Positions 26,102-35,244 of a DNA stretch of 64,000 bases are shown in pieces. Numbering within the stretch: position 1 is the stretch's first letter; each line of letters starts with the position of its first letter. The stretch lies in the NCBI GenBank assembly GCA_951812775.1, contig OX638326.1:3421391-3485390 (forward strand). The letters are read 5' to 3'. The translations under genes were made by a program, and so were the position numbers. The notes below the pieces were generated by a model. The model saw only the letters and a list, made by a program, of their open reading frames with translations. It did not search any database and was not told the DNA's origin. The DNA is from an uncultured Alphaproteobacteria bacterium. Lineage in GTDB: Bacteria > Pseudomonadota > Alphaproteobacteria > MPNO01 > UBA2964.

Positions 26102-27859
26102 TTAATCGCCACGGGAGACGCCTTCCCGGCGTGGGTCGGCGCCACCCTCATACCCGCCCGGTCTCACTCTAATGCCATGCAAGCCGCTTGTTTTGCGTCG
26201 AATACGAATTTGATGACCAAGCCGTTTTAACGCCGGCGCGATTTGCTCCAAAGCGGTTCCTTTTTCAAGCTCTGTTTTGCGGTTTTTGTTGAGGAAATTT
26301 GGTAGGGCGATGGCATCCTGCATTGTCATTTTCCAATCCAGACTGGCGATCAGCGCTTTGGTGACATAGCCGATGATACTAGACCCTCCGGGCGAGCCGA
26401 CTGCCATTACCAACTTTCCATCTTTGTCTGTAACGATTGTTGGTGACATAGAGCTTCGAGGCCGCTTGCCAGGTTCCGCCCGGTTGGCTTTTGGACGGCC
26501 ATTGAGATGTGGCACAGAGGCAAAGTCGGTCAATTCGTCATTCAACATAAAACCGCGCACCATGATGCGGGAACCAAAGGCGGTACCAATGGTCGTCGTC
26601 ATTGAGACGGCGTTGCCACTTGCATCAACGGCGCTGACATGGCTGGTTGAAATTGGTCGGTTATCCCCATCATCCGGCACATAACCATTTTCAGCATGTT
26701 GAGGTGGAATGCCGGGGGTAGCTTTTCCCATGGCACGGTCGGCTGAAATCTTGGCAGCACGGGTGGCCAGGTAGTTCTTATTCAGAAGACCAGCGACCGG
26801 TACATTGACGAAATCTGGATCGCCGACATATAGATTGCGATCCGCGAAAGCGAGCTTGCTGGCCTCGGCAACCAGATGAACCGCTTGCACCGATGCTGGC
26901 GAAATACGCGAAAGATCATAGGGTTCCAGCATCGTTAAAATTTGCGCAATGGCGATGCCACCGGATGTTGGTGGCGGCATACCGCAAATACGCCATTGCC
27001 GGTAAGGGTGGCACAAAATGGCGCGCCTTTTGGCTTTATAGCCCGCAATATCGGCAATGGTCATTTTCGCCGGAAGGTGGTGTGTATTGCTGACCGCTGC
27101 AGCCATGTCTTTTGCAATGTCCCCTGAATAAAATGCGTTGGCACCTTTAGTGGCAATCTGCCGCAAGGTGTCGGCAAGTTCGGGATTCTTGAGCACGGTC
27201 CCAATGGGTAAAGCCTTGCCATCACGAGTGAAGAAGAACCGTCTGGTGGCAGGAAAATTTTTTAAATGGCGGTCGCGTTTAATCATTGCGTGCAGGCGAG
27301 GTGAGACAGCGAACCCGTTGCTTGCCATTTCAATTGCCCGATCAAAGAGGCGTGCCCAGGGCAGTTTGCCGTGCCGTTTGTGAGAAAGCTCCAGCATGCG
27401 AAGGAGTCCGGGAACACCGACACCCTTGCCACCTGCCATACGCTGCCGCCAGGGAATTTTCTTTCCCTTTTTGTCGAGGAACAGGTTCTCACGGGCAGAG
27501 TTGGGAGCGGTTTCACGGCCATCATAGGCATCCAAAACCGGCTGTATGTTGTTGTGGCTATCGCCCGGTTGATAATGCAGCAGGAAAGCACCACCACCAA
27601 TTCCCGAACTTTGTGGCTCCACCAGGGTTAAGACCATCTGGGTTGCGATCACGGCATCTACGGCGCTACCCCCCTGGCGCAAAATGTCCAAACCTGCTTC
27701 TACCGCCAGGGGGTTTGCCGCGGCGACCATATGGCGTTTCGCTGTCGGTGATCCCGAATGCGTACAACCCGATATAATCAGGAGGGTTATGCCGAGAGCT
27801 GCACATGCAGCTGAGCTTTGGGAGTTGGCTTGTGAGCTGTAATTCAGAAAATGGATCAT
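26102..27859 (-). CDS. ggt: Gamma-glutamyltransferase, probable lipoprotein
   Basis: Cleaves or transfers the gamma-glutamyl group of glutathione and related compounds in the periplasm; an Ntn hydrolase that self-cleaves. 585 residues. The N-terminus ends in a lipobox-like LLIISGC (C32), so it may be lipid-anchored. The processing/catalytic Thr lies in ISTSHVSAVDASG (about T405), and the glycine-rich GSPGGSSIIGYV motif is present. First gene of a minus-strand group that includes GSTs and a VOC protein. Confidence 0.94.
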   Translation of the reverse strand: MIHFLNYSSQANSQSSAACAALGITLLIISGCTHSGSPTAKRHMVAAANPLAVEAGLDILRQGGSAVDAVIATQMVLTLVEPQSSGIGGGAFLLHYQPGDSHNNIQPVLDAYDGRETAPNSARENLFLDKKGKKIPWRQRMAGGKGVGVPGLLRMLELSHKRHGKLPWARLFDRAIEMASNGFAVSPRLHAMIKRDRHLKNFPATRRFFFTRDGKALPIGTVLKNPELADTLRQIATKGANAFYSGDIAKDMAAAVSNTHHLPAKMTIADIAGYKAKRRAILCHPYRQWRICGMPPPTSGGIAIAQILTMLEPYDLSRISPASVQAVHLVAEASKLAFADRNLYVGDPDFVNVPVAGLLNKNYLATRAAKISADRAMGKATPGIPPQHAENGYVPDDGDNRPISTSHVSAVDASGNAVSMTTTIGTAFGSRIMVRGFMLNDELTDFASVPHLNGRPKANRAEPGKRPRSSMSPTIVTDKDGKLVMAVGSPGGSSIIGYVTKALIASLDWKMTMQDAIALPNFLNKNRKTELEKGTALEQIAPALKRLGHQIRIRRKTSGLHGIRVRPGGYEGGADPRREGVSRGD

Positions 27860-28015
27860 GGTCTTTTAGGTAATGTGTGATCACTATTTATGATCTATCG
27901 GGTAGCCAGCGCCAAGGAAATCCTTTCGTATGGTCAGAAATCCGGGTAAAAGCATGCCGAAACGGCGCGTTACAGCATTTGTGGCGTTTATTTTTACGAT
28001 AATTGGAGAGAGACG

Positions 28016-28843
28016 TTGAGCGCGGCAGGCCGCACAAAGGGGCACATAACAGTGCCACAAATTAGGGACCGTAAAGGCGGCGACCCCATTGTGTCGCTGA
28101 CAGCCTACAGTGCGCCTATGGCCTCAGTACTGGATCCGCACGTCGATCTATTCATTGTTGGCGACTCTGTTGGAATGGTGTTCTACGGCATGGATTCAAC
28201 GTTGGGGGTAACGTTGAAGATGATGATCGGCCATGGCGCTGCTGTGGTACGGGGCTCTGAAAAAGCATGTGTTGTTGTTGATTTGCCATTCGGCAGTTAT
28301 CAGGAATCCCATTCTCAGGCCTTTCGCAATGCTGCCAAGGTGATGAAGCGAACAGGCTGCGATGCCGTAAAGCTGGAAGGTGGGGCCGAGATGGCTGAAA
28401 CGATCGCGTTTCTGACGTCTCGCGGTATTCCGGTGATGGGTCATGTCGGCCTGATGCCGCAGAGCGTAAATAGTCTGGGCGGGTATCGGGCACGCGGCAG
28501 GGGCAAAGCAGAAGCGACAAAAATTATCGCTGACGCTCGAGCAATATCAGATGCTGGTGCTTTTTCGATTGTCGTCGAAGGTGTTGTCGAGCCGCTCGCC
28601 CGCGATGTTACAAATGCCGTCGCTGTTCCCACGATTGGAATTGGGGCCTCGGCTGAATGTGATGGTCAGGTTCTGGTCACAGAGGATATGGTCGGCCTGT
28701 TTAATGATTTTACGCCCAGTTTTGTGAAACGTTACGCTGATCTAGGTGAATTGGTTGGCAAAGCGGCAAAAGCTTACGGACAGGATGTCAAAGCACGTCG
28801 CTTTCCAGGTCCCGAGCATTGTTTTAAGGTCAAAAACACGTAG
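28016..28843 (+). CDS. panB: 3-methyl-2-oxobutanoate hydroxymethyltransferase
   Basis: Makes ketopantoate from 2-oxoisovalerate and methylene-tetrahydrofolate, the first step of pantothenate synthesis. 275 residues with [32 protein letters not shown] and [18 protein letters not shown]. The start is TTG at 28016, supported by GGAGAG five bases upstream. panC follows after about 60 bases. Confidence 0.97.
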   Translation: MSAAGRTKGHITVPQIRDRKGGDPIVSLTAYSAPMASVLDPHVDLFIVGDSVGMVFYGMDSTLGVTLKMMIGHGAAVVRGSEKACVVVDLPFGSYQESHSQAFRNAAKVMKRTGCDAVKLEGGAEMAETIAFLTSRGIPVMGHVGLMPQSVNSLGGYRARGRGKAEATKIIADARAISDAGAFSIVVEGVVEPLARDVTNAVAVPTIGIGASAECDGQVLVTEDMVGLFNDFTPSFVKRYADLGELVGKAAKAYGQDVKARRFPGPEHCFKVKNT

Positions 28844-28902
28844 CTTGCATGATTTGGGCAACCGGTTAAGTAGCCCACCTAAATTTTATATCTTGAAACT
28901 AG

Positions 28903-29778
28903 ATGCCTAGTACCGTCGAATTAATGTCCGTGCCAGATAAAATCGTTCGTAATGTCAATGATTTACGAGCGGCTGTAACGGCGTGGCGGCGTGACGGAAA
29001 AACGATTGGTCTTGTCCCAACGATGGGTGCGATTCACGTTGGGCATCTGAGTCTGGTCACAGAAGCTAAATCTCATTGTGATAAAGTCATTGCCAGTATT
29101 TTTGTTAATCCAACTCAATTTGGTGAGAACGAAGATTTTGATGCTTATCCCGTCGACGAAGCGCGCGATGTTGAAGAGTTGTCTGAGGCGGGGACCGATC
29201 TGGTCTTTTGTCCGGGTCGCGAAGACATCTATCCTGAAGGTTTCTCAACGGTCATTTCTATCTCAGGTGTAACTGCCGGACTTTGCGGCCCTTTCCGTCC
29301 GGGCCATTTTGACGGGGTTGCTACAGTCGTTGCTAAATTACTGTTGCAGTGTTTGCCTGATGTCGCGGTGTTTGGTGAAAAGGATTATCAGCAGCTCCTG
29401 GTTATTCGGAAGTTGGTAAAAGATTTGAATATTTCAGTCGATATCGTTGGCGCTCCAATAATTCGGGAAGATGATGGGCTGGCGATGTCCTCCCGGAACC
29501 GATATCTTTCCAAAGAAGAACGGGCATTGGCGCCGGAACTTAATCGAGTGCTGCGATCAGTTGCGAATGCCGTAATCGAAAAGCCTGATGATTGCGAACG
29601 AATATGCAGTCTGGCCAGGTCTGAGCTTCTTGAAATTGGATTTGCGTCTGTCGACTATGTGGCGGTATGCGATATGAATTCGCTTGAATTGCTTAAAATT
29701 TATTCCGGATCTGCGAGAGTATTTGGTGCTGCTCGTATGGGTACGGCCCGACTAATTGATAATATCCCTGTTACTTGA
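28903..29778 (+). CDS. panC: Pantothenate synthetase
   Basis: ATP-dependent condensation of pantoate and beta-alanine. 291 residues, with PTMGAIHVGHLSL (HIGH-like), FVNPTQFG, VFGEKDYQQL and the KMSKS-like SSRNRYLS. The start could be ATG 28903 or the internal ATG at 28924 (MSVPDKI). It lies downstream of panB in the same direction. Confidence 0.97.
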   Translation: MPSTVELMSVPDKIVRNVNDLRAAVTAWRRDGKTIGLVPTMGAIHVGHLSLVTEAKSHCDKVIASIFVNPTQFGENEDFDAYPVDEARDVEELSEAGTDLVFCPGREDIYPEGFSTVISISGVTAGLCGPFRPGHFDGVATVVAKLLLQCLPDVAVFGEKDYQQLLVIRKLVKDLNISVDIVGAPIIREDDGLAMSSRNRYLSKEERALAPELNRVLRSVANAVIEKPDDCERICSLARSELLEIGFASVDYVAVCDMNSLELLKIYSGSARVFGAARMGTARLIDNIPVT

Positions 29779-29873
29779 TAGCAGATTTATTGTTTCGTCG
29801 GGCGACAGCGCCAAACCCCGCCATCATAAAGACATTCCAGGCTGTCTCCTCTTGAGGCGTTCCAGGGACGCCC

Positions 29874-31271
29874 TTAGTTTCCTAGTAAAGTCTCAGACCG
29901 GAAATCAAAGGCCGTATTATTATCGTCTACTAAAATGTCCATTTTTTGACCTGGCCAACCATTTCTGAAATTGGTGATGACGGTTCGCCGGGTGTTCTGG
30001 GTTCTAAATAGTTTGGCTAGGTGTACTGATGGCACCGTATCACCATCGGCAAAGCGCGTTAGGTCTTTTTGACTACGACCGCTGACAAAGGCGTCCCCGG
30101 CTATGCTTGCCTGTACAGAAGTAGCACCTGCACCAGCGAAGATATAAGGCGAGGCTTCATATGCATCGAGGCCTCGCCACAGATTACCGTGGCTAATGAA
30201 TTTAGCGCCCCTTTGCGTCGTATTCATACGCACGCGCGGCATTCTTGCTTTCATATCTGTGCCAAAAAGATTGTTTTTCAGAATCAGAGGGCCCGGATTC
30301 TGGATGTCGATTATCACCCCGTCATCCGGTACGTTATCTGAGGCGAAACGGATGCCTTGCAGAAGGATGGGCCACCGTGCCCCTGTCGGTCCTCCCGTAA
30401 CCAATAGACATCTAGAATCTTCAAAGTTTCCGTTGATGATCGAAATTGTGACGTTCGCTGATCCTAACGAGAAATCGGCGATCATGTTGCCACCGCCACC
30501 GCCGCCGAACCATGAAAAAGAACCATGTGTTGTGCGAACACCGGCGAGTCCAGCGCTGTTTCCCGAGAATGTACATGAATGAAAGCGGTTTGTGTGCGAC
30601 TGCGAATGTTCAATACTGTAGCCGTAGCCCAGATAGTTCCTGACCTGGCAGCGGATAAACTCATGAAAGTCGTTATTATTGTCGCCGCCCGCCCCTTTCG
30701 AGAGGCGGAACCCATTCGTCAGGCCGCCTTTGGCCTTGCCATTTATGATGAGCCTCTGAAAATGGTTTTGTGAAGGGGCATAAAACGTTTCAGGCCCATT
30801 TTCCGATTGAATGGCCGTAAGCAGCGGTTTGGCCAGCGTGGATTCAATATAAAAATCAGCCATGACCACGTCACGGGCATCTTGCATGAGGAACATCGGC
30901 GTGTCTGGCGGACCATCCCATATCAAGCGCGTTCCGCCGACGCTCGCACCGGAGAATTTCAAGCCTAGAACGTTTCGGATGTGGAGCGTATTTGAAATCT
31001 TATAGGTACCGGCGGGGACATATACGCTTCCTCCCCGGGTCTTTAAAATCGCTGCATCGATAGCGCCCTGAACGGCTTTTGTGTCATCTTCGATGCCATT
31101 GCCGAATGCCCTGAACGGTGCCTGGCGCGGGTTGGTATGTCCTAAAATTGATCGCAAGAGCGATGTTGCAGGATCGGGTATTTGCGCTTTGGCGGCAAAC
31201 GAAGCGCCTGTCGCCGCGACCGGTGTAGCCACAAGGGCTTTCAGGAGGTCACGTCTTTCCCAGCTATTCAT
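29874..31271 (-). CDS. Tat-exported right-handed beta-helix protein (pectate-lyase-like)
   Basis: 465 residues from ATG 31271, which has GGAG eight bases upstream; a GTG at 31289 is also in frame. The N-terminus NSWERRDLLKALVATPVAA is a twin-arginine signal. Next comes FGNGIEDDTKAVQGAIDAA with VYVPAGTYKIS, the entry motif of the pectate-lyase superfamily beta-helix fold, followed by long stretches of short beta repeats rich in Asn. Related proteins act on polysaccharides or bind them, but no catalytic set can be named here. A lone gene between panC and a lipoprotein gene. Confidence 0.8.
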   Translation of the reverse strand: MNSWERRDLLKALVATPVAATGASFAAKAQIPDPATSLLRSILGHTNPRQAPFRAFGNGIEDDTKAVQGAIDAAILKTRGGSVYVPAGTYKISNTLHIRNVLGLKFSGASVGGTRLIWDGPPDTPMFLMQDARDVVMADFYIESTLAKPLLTAIQSENGPETFYAPSQNHFQRLIINGKAKGGLTNGFRLSKGAGGDNNNDFHEFIRCQVRNYLGYGYSIEHSQSHTNRFHSCTFSGNSAGLAGVRTTHGSFSWFGGGGGGNMIADFSLGSANVTISIINGNFEDSRCLLVTGGPTGARWPILLQGIRFASDNVPDDGVIIDIQNPGPLILKNNLFGTDMKARMPRVRMNTTQRGAKFISHGNLWRGLDAYEASPYIFAGAGATSVQASIAGDAFVSGRSQKDLTRFADGDTVPSVHLAKLFRTQNTRRTVITNFRNGWPGQKMDILVDDNNTAFDFRSETLLGN

Positions 31272-31291
31272 CTGAACTACTCCAGACACAA

Positions 31292-31336
31292 AAAATCGGC
31301 AGCTACTTTATATACCAAGTAACTGCCGATTTATTT
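31292..31336 (-). terminator. Rho-independent terminator of the lipoprotein gene
   Basis: A long stem, AAATCGGCAG-c-TACTT pairing with AAGTA-a-CTGCCGATTT, is read on the minus strand after the stop at 31372 and is followed by TTTTTTG. It separates the lipoprotein gene from the beta-helix gene. Confidence 0.75.
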
Positions 31337-31371
31337 GACTCTTTATCAACGAAACTTCGCCGGGTCGTAGA

Positions 31372-32556
31372 TCAACGAACGTAAAGATGGACCTCATTCG
31401 ATTTGGCGTCAGCACTGGTTATGGCTGACAATCGAACGCGTTGGAGCGGCAGACCCATCTCGGACAATGACCTTAGAACGGTTTCCGCATTCCGTTTTGA
31501 TTTATTGGAGGCGACCGTCACCTGCGCGGCGCTCCCTTGGCCGCTTGCAACAGCAATCAAGTCAAACCCAGCTTGCGGACGTCGCTGCAGGACACGGTTA
31601 ACGGCTGTATAAAGCGCTTGTTGATAGGACACGTTGGGGCGATCAAAGCGAATGACCACGAGCGGGCGACGACCTGCTGTGTTGGCGGCGCCAGCATTTC
31701 TGGATCCAATTGCTGCGACAGGCGCTGCCGTCGCATATGCCCGGTTGGCAAGGCTATTGCCCAACGACTCACCATTTTTGATTGCCAATGACAAAGCAGT
31801 AAGATTGCTGCGCTCAGCAGCGACATAAGCGGTCTGACGATTAATGTCTTCGCTCAACTCGTTAAGAAGGCGATCAATCAGGACAACCGTCCGGTTTACC
31901 TCGTCCTCAAGAATTGCAAGTTGGCGATGGTCCGCTTCGACGGCTCCGCTTAGCCCATATGCTGCGCGTGTAGTCTCCAACAGATAGGCTGACATCGTGC
32001 TGGTACCGGCAACGGCATTGGCCAGTGAGTTCATCTGTGAAACATCTTGATCAATTTTGGAAAGACCGGACTGCGCTATGTTCCACTGATTGACCATGTA
32101 CGGGTTGCCAGGAGTTGTTCCAACCTGAAGACGGGAATTAATCGAGGCAATCGCACTGTGATAAGACAAGGAATGAGTACCGGTTTGCCGGCGGATATTT
32201 TGTAGGGTTGTATTCTGTTGACGAATTTGTTGCCGCATACGCTGCAACTCGGCGCGAAGCAAATTGGTTTTTTGCCCTACAAACGTTCCAGTCGATTGAC
32301 CTGGTGTCACCGATGGGGGAACAAAATTAGTTGTGCCCAAGGCCGGTGGTGCCACCGCGCCTATAACTGGTTGGTTCCGTCGTTCTCCTTGCGAGGGCGC
32401 AATTGGTATTTTTTTCCCAGCTTGAGAGACCGCGGGTGCGGCCGCGCTAGCACTGTCGCCTGTTAAAGAAGGCCACAGGGAATCCATTGAAAACGAACAT
32501 GCCGACAATGCGACGGCTGAACAAATAACTGTTACGTGGGAAAGTACTCGGGCCAT
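31372..32556 (-). CDS. Predicted lipoprotein with OmpA-like C-terminal region
   Basis: 394 residues. The signal ends in a lipobox (AVALSAC, Cys about residue 20), then a Pro/Ala/Ser-rich low-complexity stretch to about 90, a coiled-coil-rich middle (LRAELQRMRQQIRQQNTTL and on), and a C-terminal domain (about 290-394) with QRRPQAGFDLIAVASGQ and KSKRNAETVLRSLSEMGLP that resembles the OmpA peptidoglycan-binding fold. Likely an envelope lipoprotein of unknown role; the OmpA relation is by pattern only. Confidence 0.72.
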   Translation of the reverse strand: MARVLSHVTVICSAVALSACSFSMDSLWPSLTGDSASAAAPAVSQAGKKIPIAPSQGERRNQPVIGAVAPPALGTTNFVPPSVTPGQSTGTFVGQKTNLLRAELQRMRQQIRQQNTTLQNIRRQTGTHSLSYHSAIASINSRLQVGTTPGNPYMVNQWNIAQSGLSKIDQDVSQMNSLANAVAGTSTMSAYLLETTRAAYGLSGAVEADHRQLAILEDEVNRTVVLIDRLLNELSEDINRQTAYVAAERSNLTALSLAIKNGESLGNSLANRAYATAAPVAAIGSRNAGAANTAGRRPLVVIRFDRPNVSYQQALYTAVNRVLQRRPQAGFDLIAVASGQGSAAQVTVASNKSKRNAETVLRSLSEMGLPLQRVRLSAITSADAKSNEVHLYVR

Positions 32557-32808
32557 TTATCGGGCCTCACCCGTTATTGATAATTGATAACTGCTAAACA
32601 GCGAATAAACGCTATGAACCGATCATTGTAAATAGTGCCAACCCCTTGATTCCGGCAGATATTACTCAATGGGTTATGGCTTAACAAGCTGTATTCCAAA
32701 GAATTCTGAAAGTGGCAGCGGCAACGCTTGCCAATCCCATCCATTTTCAGTAACGTCCGCGCCTCTTCTCGGCTTGCCAGCCGGGATTTCGCGAATGCAG
32801 CGAATTTA
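32557..32808. other. Intergenic region upstream of tRNA-Arg
   Basis: About 250 bases between the divergent lipoprotein gene and the tRNA. It should hold promoters for both. I see no convincing open reading frame, strong hairpin or duplicate of the tRNA end here. Confidence 0.5.
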
Positions 32809-32885
32809 GCGCCCGTAGCTCAGCTGGATAGAGCACTAGACTACGAATCTAGGGGTCGGGAGTTCGAATCTTCCCGGGCGTGCCA
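32809..32885 (+). tRNA. tRNA-Arg (anticodon ACG)
   Basis: A 77-base cloverleaf including an encoded CCA. The acceptor GCGCCCG pairs with CGGGCGT, the D arm is AGCTCAGCTGGATAGAGC, the anticodon stem CTAGA/TCTAG encloses the loop CTACGAA (anticodon ACG), and the T arm contains GTTCGAATC. ACG reads CGN arginine codons after A34 deamination. Confidence 0.97.
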
Positions 32886-32988
32886 TTTCTCCCGAATTTT
32901 CCGCAGGTGTAACAATTATTCACTTGATGACGAGTCGGTACCGGCGAACTAGGTTTTTGCTGACTTACAGGTATGGACCAAATCCAGC

Positions 32989-33990
32989 ATGACTGATCCC
33001 GTTGCCCCTCCGACCAAGTCGTCTGCGAGACAGATTGGATTTGCTGTAGCCAAGGCGGCAATTTCTGCTGGGCTTCTTTTTATATTGTTCACTACCTACG
33101 ACATCGAAACCGCGCTGAGGCGGGTGGCGGGGATTGAGTTAAGCGGCTTCATATATTCCGGTATTTTGCTTTTGGCTGCGATGGTATTGGCCGCATGGCG
33201 CTGGTGAATCATTATTCATGGTCTTGGAGGTGGACTGGGCCAAAAGTCGGCTTTTTCATTGGTATGGATCGGCATGTTCTTTAATCAGGCGCTACCGTCC
33301 AATTTGGGTGGAGACGCGGTTCGCATCTGGATTTTTTATCGACAGGATGGCGTTTTAAAACGCGCAATTGGAAGTGTTCTCCTGGATCGTGTAACTGCTT
33401 TAGTTGGGTTGGCAATTTTGGTGCTGTTCACGTTTCCACTAGCTGCACAGTTTATTGAGGATACGACAATCCTTGCCGTTCTTGCCTTTCTTATTGGTTC
33501 AATATTCATAGGATTGATTATTTTTCTGTGGCTCGACCGGTTTATAGCGCTGTTCTTTCGGTTGCTGCCCGCACGCTTGTATCATTCAATTGTTTCACTG
33601 GCAGAAGATTCGAGGGTTGTGTTGGCGCCCCGCCGCTATGGACCGCACGTCCTGGGGCTTTCTATTGCCAATCAAATTCTGATGGTCCTGGTTATGTATG
33701 CGTTGGCGACAGGCCTTTCCATCGATATCGAAATTTCGATGCTCCTGGTGTTGATCCCTCCCGTCATTTTGGCTTCCCTGTTGCCAATCTCGTTTGCGGG
33801 TTGGGGCGTGCGGGAAGGCGCAATGATTGCAATGTTGGGTACAGTTGGGGTGCCGCCCGAAAGCGCTCTTGTTCTTTCTGTCGCTTTCGGCTTTTTGACA
33901 TTGATCATATCTTTACCCGGCGCACTTGTTTGGCTTTTTTCCGGGAGCCGAAAGCTGCCTAAAGTGTTCTCGGGAAATAATGATGTCTGA
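32989..33990 (+). pseudogene. Flippase-like UPF0104/LPG-synthase TM protein interrupted by TGA
   Basis: A single frame from ATG 32989 to 33990 codes for a multi-pass membrane protein of the lysylphosphatidylglycerol synthase TM/YbhN type. An in-frame TGA (33205-33207) follows AAWRW at codon 73. Homology-like sequence continues at once in the same frame (LGGGLGQKSAFSLVWIG, then the family hallmark FFNQALPSNLGGDAVRIW). Relatives often read RWW here, so a TGG-to-TGA change is the simplest explanation. A truncated restart from TTG 33259 would lack the first two membrane segments. Nonsense mutation or sequence error. Confidence 0.82.
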
Positions 33991-34057
33991 GGGAAGGCTG
34001 ACGGAAATAGCTGCATCCGCCGAACATTGACGCTTTTACAGATAAAGGAATGTCATT

Positions 34058-34501
34058 TTGTCTGATATCGATGAAGTTTTGTTTGCCAATGAAGCGTTTT
34101 ATCGGGCATTCGCAGACCGAGACCCCAAAGTGATGGACGAGTTGTGGTCGGACGATGTTCCGGTTTGCTGTTTGCATCCGGGGTGGGGGCCACTTTTTGA
34201 TCGTCAAGCTATCGTGACAAGTTGGGCCGCGATATTGACCAATCCCGAATCGCCCGAAATCAAATGCCGGGATGCCAAGGCACTGGTTTATGGAGATATC
34301 GCCAGCGTGGTCTGTTTTGAGGAGCTACCCGGCGGCACCCTAATTGCGACAAACATTTTTCATCGCGAGGGAAGCCGCTGGAAAATCGTGCATCACCAGG
34401 CGGGGCCAACTTCCGCGGCTCCTAGCAATGAAACCGAGGAAGCTGATGCCCGTCAGCTACATTGGACTTTTAACATGTCAAGTTTCTTTGGCACCAAATA
34501 G
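34058..34501 (+). CDS. NTF2/SnoaL-like domain protein
   Basis: 147 residues forming a cone-shaped NTF2-like fold (EAFYRAFADRDPKVMDELWSD, then HPGWGPLFDRQAIVTSW and REGSRWKIVHHQAGP). Starts with TTG at 34058 behind AAGGAATG. Such small proteins bind or isomerise small ligands or act as domains of larger complexes; the substrate is unknown. It converges on coxG with a 24-base overlap. Confidence 0.8.
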   Translation: MSDIDEVLFANEAFYRAFADRDPKVMDELWSDDVPVCCLHPGWGPLFDRQAIVTSWAAILTNPESPEIKCRDAKALVYGDIASVVCFEELPGGTLIATNIFHREGSRWKIVHHQAGPTSAAPSNETEEADARQLHWTFNMSSFFGTK

Positions 34502-35095
34502 ACGTTTGATAGCGTTCCAAATCACTTTAAGCCCCATACCGCCAACCTGAACCGGTGCTGCTACGGGTGCCTGTGCTTCCTGGGTTTCAGCAGTTTCGCT
34601 CGAACCAGTATTTGCGTCAGCCGCTGTCGTGTCATTGGCGTCTCCGCCAATAACATTCTTTTCCAGATTTTCGGAAAATTGCCCAATGATTTGTTGTGAA
34701 AGGTCTTTCACCATTCCCACGCCCCGACCGTACTGGGCGACAGCGCCAGATAGTTGAAGACTGGTGTCGATAACGACCTTGGTGCCGTTATCGCTGGGTT
34801 CCATGCGGAAAGCGACATTGGCATGCGCGCCGCCACGACCCTTGGCATCCGTTCCCTGTGCTTTGAGTTTGGCACTATGGTTCGCAGCATCAAGCTCTTC
34901 AAAGGTGGTTTGGCCATTGAATGTCAGGGCGACCGGACCAAGTTTGACGGATATCTTGCCCTTGTAGGTTTTGTCATCGACGACTTCAGTTAATTCAGCA
35001 CCGGGTACACATGGTGCGATGCGCTCGATATCCATAAGGATATCCCATGCCTCATCCACCGGGACTGGAACTTCAAATTCATTGTCGAACTCCAC
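34478..35095 (-). CDS. coxG: CoxG-like SRPBCC protein
   Basis: 205 residues. The N-terminal 145 residues form a CoxG domain (VPVDEAWDILMDIERIAPCVPGAE; YKGKISVKLGPV), followed by an Ala/Thr/Glu-rich linker and a short C-terminal hydrophobic/basic helix (KVIWNAIKRLFG) that probably binds the membrane. In carbon-monoxide dehydrogenase clusters CoxG tethers the enzyme to the membrane and helps maturation. Two CoxL-like genes lie 1.5 and 7.4 kb away, but coxS and coxM are not in the window. Confidence 0.88.
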   Translation of the reverse strand: MEFDNEFEVPVPVDEAWDILMDIERIAPCVPGAELTEVVDDKTYKGKISVKLGPVALTFNGQTTFEELDAANHSAKLKAQGTDAKGRGGAHANVAFRMEPSDNGTKVVIDTSLQLSGAVAQYGRGVGMVKDLSQQIIGQFSENLEKNVIGGDANDTTAADANTGSSETAETQEAQAPVAAPVQVGGMGLKVIWNAIKRLFGAKET

Positions 35096-35244
35096 AGCAT
35101 TGTCCTTTCTTTGACGTATTTTGAGAATTCGGATTTCACCGATCTTATCCCATAGCTATCCGCCGCCGTCCATCCGTTGGATGCGATGTGTAGTACGCGA
35201 CCTTTTCGGATCATCTGCGAAGGGGTAATTTTCTTCTGACAAGC

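Noticed and set aside
27286..27777. Plus-strand open frame opposite gamma-glutamyltransferase
   Set aside because: Composition and lack of motifs mark it as a shadow of ggt.
32809..32885. tRNA-Arg as the attachment site of an integrated element
   Set aside because: No integrase gene and no direct repeat of the tRNA 3' end is visible in the neighbouring genes.
20420..33990. TGA read as tryptophan or cysteine throughout (altered genetic code)
   Set aside because: TGA ends fmt, truA, the diguanylate cyclase, argD and argF at sensible places, often in ATGA overlaps, so TGA is a normal stop here.
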